Shown in pieces: positions 43,770 to 51,828 of a DNA stretch of 64,000 nucleotides. Position 1 is the stretch's first letter, and every line of letters starts with the position of its first letter. A program made the position numbers and the translations under genes. The notes under the pieces are model-generated. The model did not search any database, was not told where the DNA came from, and saw only the letters and a program-made list of their open reading frames with translations. This stretch comes from SHZL01 sp031362985 (GTDB lineage Bacteria > Pseudomonadota > Gammaproteobacteria > Xanthomonadales > SZUA-36), in assembly GCA_031362985.1 (NCBI GenBank), contig JANLTO010000025.1, positions 1-64,000 of the forward strand, read 5' to 3'.

Positions 43770-45241
43770 CGCGGCCGCACCACGATACGAAAACTCACGT
43801 CTCCAAGGAAAATCATGTCATCAGCAGTAATGAACATAATCTCGCCCCTCAGGCATGGCACCCGATTGATCCAGGTACCGCGAGCGGAGCCCAGGTCAGT
43901 GATGGTGAGCATGCCGGCACGGCCGCTGATGCGTGCGTGCACGCGCTGAACTTCCTGGCTATCGATGGAGATATCGCCACCACCCCGGCCGATGATGGCA
44001 TCCACAGCGGCCGAGCGCACATGGCAGCCGGCCTGAAACGGCGTTCCGTTGGGTAAATTCCCGCTGATTTCCAGCACGCAATCTGAAGGTTCTGGCGAGC
44101 TTTCCACTACCGGCAGCGCAGTCTTCCTGCCGTTACTGAACACGCTCGCCGGAGCGTCCTGCAGGAGAGATTGCACGGGCTCAATTGCTGCGGCCCGCCG
44201 CTTGCGCAACCACCACAGCAAGCCGACAAGCAGTGCCAGCAGCCCTATGGCCAGTAGCAGCCCAAGCCCAATCCAGTAAAGCGCGCCGTGAGCGCTCGCT
44301 GCGGCTGTGACCTGTGCGGGCAAAACAAGGCTGCCCTGGAGATCCGCATCGTCACGCCCTGCATCCGGCGGGCGGGTAATGTCAGGATTTTTGCGCTGCC
44401 CGGCCGGGGCTGTTGCAGTGTCTGCGGCAGCATCGACCTCTGCTGCAGGTGCTGGTGCTGCCGCTGCACTTGCATCCGCTAATGCATCCGGGGCCGGAGC
44501 CAGGGTTGGATCCAGTACGGGGCAAGGAGCGGTAACCAGGTTCACCGGTATGCTGCCAAGCGCCTGGATCAAAGCGCTTTGCCACAGATACACCGGGGAC
44601 CCGGTCGTCTCCATGCTTTGTACACCGTTGGAGGAACTCCAACCGACCAGATTTCCGCAGGTATCCAGCAGCGGCCCGGACACGTTGGGCAGTTCCTTTC
44701 CAGCCACGATGGAAACCATTGCCTGAGTTGCATTCGCCGGCCCGGCGGAGGCTCCGGCGAGGGCGACTTCCGTTGCCAGCAACAACGGGGCTGCTCCTTG
44801 AGAAATCTGCTCGGCCGGGGGAAATGCAGCAAGGCGAACGGTAGCGCCGGTCTGCAGTGGCGTGGCCGCCAGCGTAGCCGGGGCACGTTTGAGCAGCGGA
44901 GCTGAAAGCACCGTCAGGCCGGAGCTGCCGAGCTGGGTTTTGACCGTGGCGGCGCGGCCGTTTTTAGCGATGTCCGTGCCGCCGTCCAGGATGATGATCT
45001 GGTCGCCAGGCACGGCGAAATCCAAGGGCACCAGCACCAAACCCTCTGCGGAAATCACCACCCCGGTGACCGGACGTACCCGCTCCAATCCAATGGGTTT
45101 GAGCACGAGCACGACCCAGCCTGGCAAAGAGGCGGCCGGCGTTGGCGCAGCAGTATTGAGCTCTTGTGCCCAGGCGACGCCGCCAAACAACACCGCGGCA
45201 CACAGCAGGTGAATCCGCAGTAAGGTGCGTGAGATCAACAT
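43766..45241 (-). CDS. periplasmic trypsin-like (degenerate) domain - TM - FHA protein
   Basis: A signal peptide (residues 1-26) is followed by a trypsin/HtrA-like fold (about 40-230): VTGVVISAEGLVLVPLDF aligns with the His region of such proteases but has no His, while NVSGPLLDTCGNLVG keeps a Ser (188) where GNSGGP is usual, so it is probably inactive. After an Ala/Pro linker, one membrane helix (321-344) leads to a cytoplasmic FHA domain (about 410-490) with the phospho-Thr-binding set intact: IIGRGGGDISI, VQRVHARI, DLGSARGTWIN. The protein could carry an outside signal to FHA partners. It sits 16 nt after the channel gene and overlaps the pseudokinase gene by 4 nt. Confidence 0.8.
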   Translation of the reverse strand: MLISRTLLRIHLLCAAVLFGGVAWAQELNTAAPTPAASLPGWVVLVLKPIGLERVRPVTGVVISAEGLVLVPLDFAVPGDQIIILDGGTDIAKNGRAATVKTQLGSSGLTVLSAPLLKRAPATLAATPLQTGATVRLAAFPPAEQISQGAAPLLLATEVALAGASAGPANATQAMVSIVAGKELPNVSGPLLDTCGNLVGWSSSNGVQSMETTGSPVYLWQSALIQALGSIPVNLVTAPCPVLDPTLAPAPDALADASAAAAPAPAAEVDAAADTATAPAGQRKNPDITRPPDAGRDDADLQGSLVLPAQVTAAASAHGALYWIGLGLLLAIGLLALLVGLLWWLRKRRAAAIEPVQSLLQDAPASVFSNGRKTALPVVESSPEPSDCVLEISGNLPNGTPFQAGCHVRSAAVDAIIGRGGGDISIDSQEVQRVHARISGRAGMLTITDLGSARGTWINRVPCLRGEIMFITADDMIFLGDVSFRIVVRPR

Positions 45242-45257
45242 GACACTTCAGTCCGGC

Positions 45258-46010
45258 TCAAGAAGACGAGTAAAGACGGTTGATCAGGTTGTCCAGGCAG
45301 TATTGGCCGGCACGGTTCAATGCCCGCTCCTCGCCAGCCTGCACCAGGCTCTGGATGAACACCACGATGGCCGCCTGGACCAGCGCCAGGAAGGTCGTAG
45401 CAAAGGCGACACCCAACCGTTCGGTTACCTGGTAGAGCATATCCGGGCTTTCCACGTTGGCCCGGTCGCCGGCGTAGTTGAGCGCCATCATGATCCCGAC
45501 CACCGTGCCAAGGAAGCCTATCGAAGGAATCAGCCAGGTGATGTAGCGCGTCATGTTGTAGCGCAGGTCGATCTCGTGCATGAACAGTTCGAGGCTGGAG
45601 TTGAGCATGGAATTTGCCTGGTCCGCCGAATGGCTCAGATTGAACCCCAGCACGGTCCGGGAAATCAGCCGCGGGACAAAACAAACGTCACGGTACTTGC
45701 TGTTCCTCACTTTCTGGTAGATCGGGGTCATGTCTTCACCCGGCCTCAACACGGTCTCTTCATCTTCGGGCAGAAAGTTCTGATTGAACTGGCTTTTCTC
45801 AAGTTGCAGTTCACGCCAGCGCACGGCCAATTCAGCAAGTCCGGAAAAAAACAGGATCCACTGCAGGTTCTGGATGGTAAAAGGCCAGGTCTCCCGTCCA
45901 AAATCCAGCAGCACGCCGGCTGCGAAGGGCGACAAGACCCGTGCCAGCAGGGCAATAACCAGAACGGAGGTCAGGAGGCCCAGAAGTTGAGCGATCAGTC
46001 TGGGAGACAT
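45258..46010 (-). CDS. MotA/TolQ/ExbB-family proton-channel subunit
   Basis: A 250-residue protein with helices near residues 5-25, 46-64, 153-178 and 199-222. The last two carry the family signature: IPSIGFLGTVVGIMMAL and LGVAFATTFLALVQAAI, as in ExbB/TolQ/MotA ion-driven motors. A cytoplasmic loop of about 85 residues lies between helices 2 and 3. ATG 46010 is chosen because the open frame upstream has no coding character. No exbD, tolR or motB gene is adjacent; the two VWA proteins encoded upstream have ExbD-like membrane helices and are the candidate partners. Confidence 0.85.
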   Translation of the reverse strand: MSPRLIAQLLGLLTSVLVIALLARVLSPFAAGVLLDFGRETWPFTIQNLQWILFFSGLAELAVRWRELQLEKSQFNQNFLPEDEETVLRPGEDMTPIYQKVRNSKYRDVCFVPRLISRTVLGFNLSHSADQANSMLNSSLELFMHEIDLRYNMTRYITWLIPSIGFLGTVVGIMMALNYAGDRANVESPDMLYQVTERLGVAFATTFLALVQAAIVVFIQSLVQAGEERALNRAGQYCLDNLINRLYSSS

Positions 46011-46053
46011 AAATGGGGTTGCTCTTGTAGGTGCTCTGGCGAAGTTAGGGTAA

Positions 46054-46452
46054 TCAAGCGTCTTCTTCAATGATTCCGGTTGCGGGGTTACGTTTCGGCC
46101 GCTCCAGCAGGACCCGCGTCCCGGCTGCTTCCAGTCGCTCAGCGAGATGCGCCGGTATGCGCAAGAAGTGGTGGTCACGCAAGCGCACGTTCTCGCCGAA
46201 CAATTCCAGCAAACGTGCCAGCGCAATTTCCGTGTCGCCCAACCGGATGCCATCCCGGCTGCCCAACTCGACCTTCATGACCCTGATCCACTGTTCATTG
46301 CGTTGCAAAAACGTGCCGTGTTCAGAGCCTGCATCCAACAACGTCAGGTAGCCGTCACTGGCCAGATGCATCTGCGCATGGATATGGGCGACCTTATCGC
46401 CCTGCACGACGAGATCGCACCGGTCCCAGCTTCCCAGGCTTTTCGTTGTCAT
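46054..46452 (-). CDS. small FHA-domain protein
   Basis: A 132-residue cytoplasmic protein. Residues 5-80 form a short FHA-like domain (CDLVVQGDKVAHIHAQM, LTLLDAGSEHGTFLQRN, DGIRLGDTEIAL). The Arg and Ser that bind phospho-Thr are replaced (LGSWDR, VAHIHA instead of GR...SRxHA), so phosphopeptide binding may be lost. The C-terminal 50 residues are basic and helical. ATG 46452 sits in the first unit of a 17-bp tandem repeat. It lies between the VWA and channel genes on the same strand. Confidence 0.75.
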   Translation of the reverse strand: MTTKSLGSWDRCDLVVQGDKVAHIHAQMHLASDGYLTLLDAGSEHGTFLQRNEQWIRVMKVELGSRDGIRLGDTEIALARLLELFGENVRLRDHHFLRIPAHLAERLEAAGTRVLLERPKRNPATGIIEEDA

Positions 46453-46515
46453 GGAGTTTTCGTGGTCATGGAGTTTTCGTAGTCATGGGGTCTTTGTGGT
46501 CATCCGGTTTTCTTG
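46448..46515 (+). repeat. four tandem 17-bp repeats over the FHA gene start
   Basis: Four 17-bp units (46448-46464, 46465-46481, 46482-46498, 46499-46515) begin GTCAT. Read on the minus strand each of the first three contains ATG followed by MTTK-type codons. As 17 is not a multiple of 3, the ATGs are in different frames; the last is the FHA start. Copy-number change would alter the leader. Confidence 0.8.
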
Positions 46516-46621
46516 TCCAGGGGTCTGTGGCGCAATCTCGCTCACAGCTTGCAATTCGACTTCTATGGACCGCGCACGAAGATTCGAGTTCGGTCGTGCT
46601 GAACCCATTATTATCACCGCC

Positions 46622-47563
46622 CTACTCCGCCAACGCCAGAAAGCTACCGGAATTTGCCCGCGCCAGCGCTTCCATGAATTCCACCGTGCCCTGGTATTTA
46701 AAGTAGTCGCCCACGGTGACCGTATGAATTTCCTTGTTCTGGTTATTAGCCAGGGTAAGCGTGCGCACCAGTCTCGAAGGCGACAGGCTGTCGTTGAATT
46801 GCGGGTTGGGCAAGCCGTCACTGAGAAAAATAATCGCATCCGCCTTGCTCGAGAAAGCCTGTTCGAATCCGCCCAGCACGGAGGACGCCCCGCGGTATTC
46901 CTTGGCCAGCCCTTTAAGAAACCTGTCCGCCTGCCTGCGTGTGGCCTTTGACACTTTGGCCAAGCCATTTCCTTCCGGCCAGCGGTAGTACTTGGGTCCT
47001 GAATCGAGTTCCTGGAAACCCAGGATGGAAAACTGGTAGCCCGATTGCAGGGAATCCAGGGCGCGCATCACGGTTCCACGCAGCAACTGCTGGTGCTTGG
47101 CCAGGTAGCCGTTCATGTCAACCAGAAACAGGATCCGCATTTTTTTGGTTTTCAGCCCCAGAAAGCGAAAACTGACTTTGTTGTTCAGCGGTTCCTCCTC
47201 GTCCACAACCACTTCCGGAGGTGGCGGTGGCGGGGGTTGGTCGTTGCGCGCCTGGAGTTTTGCATTGAGCGCAGCCAATTCGCTGGAGATCACGTCTTCC
47301 TCGGCTTCCAATTCCCGGTGACGTACTTGAGCCGCTTGCAGGGATTTGAGGATGTCGGCCAGACCCGCTTCCGATTCATCCACTTGCGCCTCGGTCTTTC
47401 CGGCGAACTCCTCCAGCACCGCAAGGTCCCCTTGCGCCCTGACCTTATTCTGGTAGTCGGGCATCATGATGATGGTCATAATGATGAATGCGCCCATGGC
47501 GGACGCAAACAGGTCAATAGCTGACAGGGAGTACACTTCGAAACTTCGCTTGCGGGATCTCAT
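46622..47563 (-). CDS. membrane-anchored VWA protein 2 (degenerate MIDAS)
   Basis: A 313-residue protein: a single N-terminal membrane helix with the sequence SAIDLFASAMGAFIIMT (Asp17 at its start), a coiled coil (about 45-105), a Pro-rich linker (PPPPPPP) and a VWA domain (142-313). The MIDAS motif DxSxS reads DMNGY (149-153), so metal binding is probably weak or absent, although IIFLSDGLPNP is kept. The helix resembles ExbD/TolR/MotB anchors. It overlaps the first VWA gene as ATGA and is clearly its paralogue, so a heterodimer is likely. Confidence 0.82.
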   Translation of the reverse strand: MRSRKRSFEVYSLSAIDLFASAMGAFIIMTIIMMPDYQNKVRAQGDLAVLEEFAGKTEAQVDESEAGLADILKSLQAAQVRHRELEAEEDVISSELAALNAKLQARNDQPPPPPPPEVVVDEEEPLNNKVSFRFLGLKTKKMRILFLVDMNGYLAKHQQLLRGTVMRALDSLQSGYQFSILGFQELDSGPKYYRWPEGNGLAKVSKATRRQADRFLKGLAKEYRGASSVLGGFEQAFSSKADAIIFLSDGLPNPQFNDSLSPSRLVRTLTLANNQNKEIHTVTVGDYFKYQGTVEFMEALARANSGSFLALAE

Positions 47564-48489
47564 CGTGAAACACCCACGAAATCACCGTGGTTCTGCTTGG
47601 CCAGGCTTTGCATGAACATGACCAGGGAGCGGTTGGCCGTGTAGTCACCAATGGCAACTGTATGAACTTCTATTTGGGAAAAGCGGTTACTGTTGCTGAT
47701 GTCCTGGATGATGTAGGCCGGGTTCTCGTCCGGCTGGCCGTCACTCAACAGGATGATGGCGTCTGCCTTGTACTCCAGGGCCGCCTGCAGGGCTGCATGG
47801 GTTGGCGTTGAACCAGCGAAACGGCTGGTCAGGCCAATGGCAAATTCCTTGGCCTGACGCAGGTTTTCCGGTGTGGCTTTCATTAATTCGTTGCGGTTGG
47901 GATAATTCCACAGCACGGGCGACGGGTCACCCTGGAAGCCGACGATGGCCAAACGGTTGGACTCATCCAGAGGTTCCAGCAATTCCAGCACCGTTTTGGT
48001 CATCAGTTCGGAATAAGCCAGCATGCTGCCGGACATATCGATGACAATGACAAAGGACTTGGCTTCGGTCACCAGCCCGAGTATGGAGAAATCGACACTG
48101 GCAAGCAGATTTTCCGGTTGTTCTTCCGGGACGACTTCTTCTACGGATTGGGGCACTGCAACGGGCACCTCGGCAAGCTGGGACTTGATATCTTTTAAGC
48201 GGGTGCGTTGGCGCGAGAGGCTTTGCTCGATGCCGCGGTTGTCCTCTTTCAGCTCCTGTAATTGAACGCTGGATTGTTCAATGTTGGACAACAGGTCCGA
48301 CAACTCGCCGGCAGACAGGTTGCGCTGTTCCATGACGTCCTGGATTGCAGAATGCGAGTTATCATCACCCTCGTTTTTATAATAGGGAAATACCAGCATG
48401 ACCAATAGAATGAAAGCACCCAGCGCGGATGCAAAAAGATCCACGGCGGAAATGCTGAAAATGTTGATTTCCCGGTTAGGGCGGCGCAT
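47560..48489 (-). CDS. membrane-anchored VWA protein 1 (intact MIDAS)
   Basis: A 309-residue paralogue of the next gene with the same layout: helix SAVDLFASALGAFILLVML (Asp17), coiled coil (about 60-105), linker and VWA domain. The MIDAS is intact: DMSGS (Asp151, Ser153, Ser155), a Thr in GSTPTHAAL and IILLSDGQPD. VWA domains bind protein ligands through a metal. Orientation like ExbD would place the VWA domain in the periplasm. It is the first gene of the seven-gene operon, 37 bp from the divergent CHAT protease gene; no clear ribosome site precedes its ATG. Confidence 0.85.
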   Translation of the reverse strand: MRRPNREINIFSISAVDLFASALGAFILLVMLVFPYYKNEGDDNSHSAIQDVMEQRNLSAGELSDLLSNIEQSSVQLQELKEDNRGIEQSLSRQRTRLKDIKSQLAEVPVAVPQSVEEVVPEEQPENLLASVDFSILGLVTEAKSFVIVIDMSGSMLAYSELMTKTVLELLEPLDESNRLAIVGFQGDPSPVLWNYPNRNELMKATPENLRQAKEFAIGLTSRFAGSTPTHAALQAALEYKADAIILLSDGQPDENPAYIIQDISNSNRFSQIEVHTVAIGDYTANRSLVMFMQSLAKQNHGDFVGVSR

Positions 48490-48526
48490 GACGCGTGGAC
48501 GTTAACAAAATAGACTGAACCCGGCA

Positions 48527-51500
48527 ATGATTGGTAACGACATCAACAATTTATTCACAATTGGCTCCCTGGCCCGGCTTCGAACCGCCTGGCGGTGGCC
48601 GTTGATTTTCTGCTGCATCTTGTTGGCATGGATAACTTCACCGGGCCATGCCGCGGAAACCGCTGTGGGGGCGGATAGCCGCACGCGGGAATTTTTTAAT
48701 CGCCAGGAAGCGGGTGTCGCCCTGGTGATTCAGCTGGACCCCTATGAGTCTGAATTCGAGTCGCGCATTCTGGGGCCCGGCAACCAGTTACTCAAGGCTT
48801 CCTCAGTCGCCGCGAATCGCCTTGGACCGGTGATCCAGTTCATTGATCCCGTGGAAAAACCACGCGAACTCAGCATAGTACTGACCATGGGCCGTGGTAC
48901 CGGCAGATCCAGGGTCGACATGCGACTGATCAAGTTCGACCTGGATGGCCCGGATAGTTCCATATTGTTGCAAGCTTATCGGCTGCTGTCGCATGGGCTG
49001 GAGCTGGAGAAAAAAATCCATGCAGACACGTGGACCATGAAAGTGGCCTCACTGCGACAGGCAGCAAACTACTTCGACCACCTCGGTATGCTGGAAATGC
49101 AGCTTTGGTCGGAGTTCTACTCCAGCTATTACCTTCTGACCATACTCAATGATGCGACCTCTGCCGCTGAAGATGCCAGTGACATCAAGGCCGCAGCAAG
49201 TCGATCGAACTTCAAAACGCTACAATTGGCAGCCACGCAACTGGAAGCCTCCGCAGTTCTGGCGCTAGCCAGTGGCAGCAGTGGTAAAACGTCCGCCCAA
49301 AAGTTCGAAAAGGTACAGGCACTCTTTAGCCAGGCAGCAGAGCTGGCGCAGACACTGGACCTCCAGCACGAGATAACCTATGCGACCTATCAAAGCGGCA
49401 TGGCCTACGAAGCCGCGCAGCAAGCCATCCGGGCGCAGGCGCAATTCAAAGCCGCTTTGTCTCTTGCCACTGCTTCAGGTGACCGGGAGTATGCCAACCA
49501 GATACGTAAACACACTGCGGAACTGCTCGAGTCCCAGGGCAACAACCCGGCAGCCATAGCACTGATGCAGCAGATCAGTTCCGGAGTTCCATCAGAGAGC
49601 CCGGTCAAGCCTGCAGAACCCGCAGCCGGGCCCAAAGAGGAGAAAGAAGCTGAAGAGCCACCGCAGCAAAGCGAAGTGCGCGCCAACAAGGAAATGACAT
49701 CCTACCTGTTTGAACAGGGCCGCCTGCAGGAAAAAACATTTCGCCACCTGGAAGCGGTTGCAACCCTGCGCCAGGCGCAGGCTTTGAATCAGAAATCCCC
49801 TTCCGTGGCGTTCACCGGGCCAGTGGCGCTCATGCTGGGAAAGGCTCTGTATGGATCCGGGCAGCCTGATACAGCCTTGCAGCAACTGCAGCAAGGCATT
49901 GAGAGAACGCCCGCGGCGCAGTTCCGCAACCAGCTGGAAGAAGCCCACGGCCTGATTGCCACCATCCAGCGCGAGCGGGGCGATTTTGTCGCGATGACAG
50001 CCGCCCGCGATGCACAGGATAAGTTCATCAGCGGCGCGCCAGCACGTGCCGCATTCGTGTATGCCCAGGCACTGGACGAATTAGCCCGCGCCGGGACGGG
50101 ATCATCTTCAGGTCGTGCGCTTCTGCAACAAAGTGCATCATTGGCGCGCGCCAGCGGACCGGCATCCGTGCAGCACCTGGCGGTACTGGAGTTGTGCACG
50201 CTCAATGCACAGAGCTGTAGTATCGAGGATGCACACCAGGCCCTGGCCAGTCTTCAGGCCAGTGCGCTGCCTGAGGCTGCTTTTGAAGCCAGGTGGCTGT
50301 GGATACGCATTCTGCGTCGCACCGGCCAGGGTGGCCAGGCCCAACCCGAACTCGAGCGGCTGATCAACGACATGCGTTTCTACCAGGCCTATCTTCCCGG
50401 CGTGTTGGGTGCCTGGTACTGGAACACACGCGAAGCGGTGTTTGACACTGCCATGCAACTGGTGCTGGCGCAACCGGGCGTGACCGCGGTGGACAGGAGT
50501 CCGGAAAGCACGGCCGTGCGATCGCTGGCGGCATTGAGCCGTTTGTCGGAATTTGAACAACCGCAGCTTAAGCAAACTTCTGACGATGCAAAGATAAACC
50601 AGTTACGTTCCCTGTTTGCCGAGCGAGCAGACGCCCGGTCCAGCGAGGCCATGACGAAAATCGATCAGGAGGCAAAGGGCCTGCTACAGCAATTGCGGCC
50701 CCGGCAGGATGATACCGCAACATCGCTGAGTTCCATGAGCCAGTCACTGGCCCGGCAACTCGCGCAACTGGACAGCAATACGGTCTTGCTTAGCTACTAT
50801 CTGGCCGCGGACAAGGCCTACATCTGGGCGGGTGACCAGCAGGGCTTGAGGCTGCTGGATATGCCCTGGTCGCAGGCTCTATCCGCGCAACTGTCGCGCA
50901 CCCTGGAAGGTTTGCGCTTTGATTCCGCCAGCGGCAAGAACAGTGGATTCACAGCCACCATGGATGAGTTGGGCCAGACCCTGCTGGCCCCGGTGGCGCG
51001 CTACCTGAAGCCCTCGGTTTATTTCTTCCCGGTTGGCCGCATGGAAGGTATCCCGCTGGATGCCTTGCGCTGGAATGGAAGTTTCATCGCGGACCGGCAC
51101 GAAGTCTTCAACCTGATTTCACTGGACTCGCTGGACGCGCAGCACCCACAACTTGCGCCGCAGGCGACGCAACAATTTTTCCTGGCCGGCAACCAGCTTG
51201 CCAATGCGGGCGCCTTCGATGTCGTCAAGCCGCCCAGCGCAGAACTCAGAAGCGTGGCGGACCTGTTTACCGGTCCGGGTTTGCACATGGTCCAGGGCTC
51301 TGCCCTGCAATGGGATGAGTTCCAGGATGACAACTTCACGCAATCCGGCTTGCTGCACCTGGCCATGCCCTGTGTCATCGACCTGCGCAATCCCGATGAG
51401 TCACGCCTGCTGATGTCCGACAACAGCGAAGAGACCGGCCGGGACTTCCTGCTGCCGCAGGACATTGTCGGCAAGCATGTGCAAGCCGGGCTGGTAGTGC

Positions 51501-51778
51501 TCAGCGCCTGCGATTTTGCCGGCAGCAGCAAAACGGCCTTCGATCGCAACACGCGTTTTACCGCCGAATTCCTGCAGGCAGGTGCCGGCACGGTGATCGC
51601 CAGCCTGTGGTCGGTGGGCGACCAGCAGGCAGCAGAGTTCTGGCAACGTTTCTACCGCACGCTCCTGAGCACACCGGATATCGCCGATGCCCTGGCCGCA
51701 ACCAAGCGCAGTTACTTCGAAGAAAACGGCCCGCAAGACAGCACTGCATGGGCGGCATTCCAGTTGTTTATTGATTGA
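48527..51778 (+). CDS. exported TPR-CHAT caspase-like protease
   Basis: A 1083-residue protein. An N-terminal hydrophobic segment (WPLIFCCILLAWITSPGHAAE, about 24-43) reads as a signal peptide. A beta-like region (50-160) is followed by TPR-type helical repeats (about 180-640) and a C-terminal CHAT domain (about 770-1083). The catalytic dyad is present: His944 in GLLHLAMP and Cys995 in VVLSACDFAG, with the family ends GAGTVIASLWSVGD and WAAFQLF. CHAT proteases act in bacterial defence and cell-death systems, usually in the cytoplasm; export would be unusual. Divergent from the VWA operon with a 37-bp gap, so the promoters overlap coding sequence. Confidence 0.85.
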   Translation: MIGNDINNLFTIGSLARLRTAWRWPLIFCCILLAWITSPGHAAETAVGADSRTREFFNRQEAGVALVIQLDPYESEFESRILGPGNQLLKASSVAANRLGPVIQFIDPVEKPRELSIVLTMGRGTGRSRVDMRLIKFDLDGPDSSILLQAYRLLSHGLELEKKIHADTWTMKVASLRQAANYFDHLGMLEMQLWSEFYSSYYLLTILNDATSAAEDASDIKAAASRSNFKTLQLAATQLEASAVLALASGSSGKTSAQKFEKVQALFSQAAELAQTLDLQHEITYATYQSGMAYEAAQQAIRAQAQFKAALSLATASGDREYANQIRKHTAELLESQGNNPAAIALMQQISSGVPSESPVKPAEPAAGPKEEKEAEEPPQQSEVRANKEMTSYLFEQGRLQEKTFRHLEAVATLRQAQALNQKSPSVAFTGPVALMLGKALYGSGQPDTALQQLQQGIERTPAAQFRNQLEEAHGLIATIQRERGDFVAMTAARDAQDKFISGAPARAAFVYAQALDELARAGTGSSSGRALLQQSASLARASGPASVQHLAVLELCTLNAQSCSIEDAHQALASLQASALPEAAFEARWLWIRILRRTGQGGQAQPELERLINDMRFYQAYLPGVLGAWYWNTREAVFDTAMQLVLAQPGVTAVDRSPESTAVRSLAALSRLSEFEQPQLKQTSDDAKINQLRSLFAERADARSSEAMTKIDQEAKGLLQQLRPRQDDTATSLSSMSQSLARQLAQLDSNTVLLSYYLAADKAYIWAGDQQGLRLLDMPWSQALSAQLSRTLEGLRFDSASGKNSGFTATMDELGQTLLAPVARYLKPSVYFFPVGRMEGIPLDALRWNGSFIADRHEVFNLISLDSLDAQHPQLAPQATQQFFLAGNQLANAGAFDVVKPPSAELRSVADLFTGPGLHMVQGSALQWDEFQDDNFTQSGLLHLAMPCVIDLRNPDESRLLMSDNSEETGRDFLLPQDIVGKHVQAGLVVLSACDFAGSSKTAFDRNTRFTAEFLQAGAGTVIASLWSVGDQQAAEFWQRFYRTLLSTPDIADALAATKRSYFEENGPQDSTAWAAFQLFID

Positions 51779-51828
51779 TCCCGAGTTTGATTGACTCTGG
51801 CGCTGATTGAGCCCGGTGCGAATCTCAC

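Noticed and set aside
39863..46452. T6SS regulatory locus (FHA, kinase, FGE)
   Set aside because: No TssB/C, TssK, VgrG, Hcp or ClpV-like gene is in the window and the kinase is inactive.
51019..51591. 190-aa minus-strand open frame
   Set aside because: It is antisense to the CHAT domain with no coding features.
39863..51778. Zorya defence system
   Set aside because: A MotA-like channel is present, but no OmpA/MotB peptidoglycan-binding partner, helicase or nuclease gene is found.
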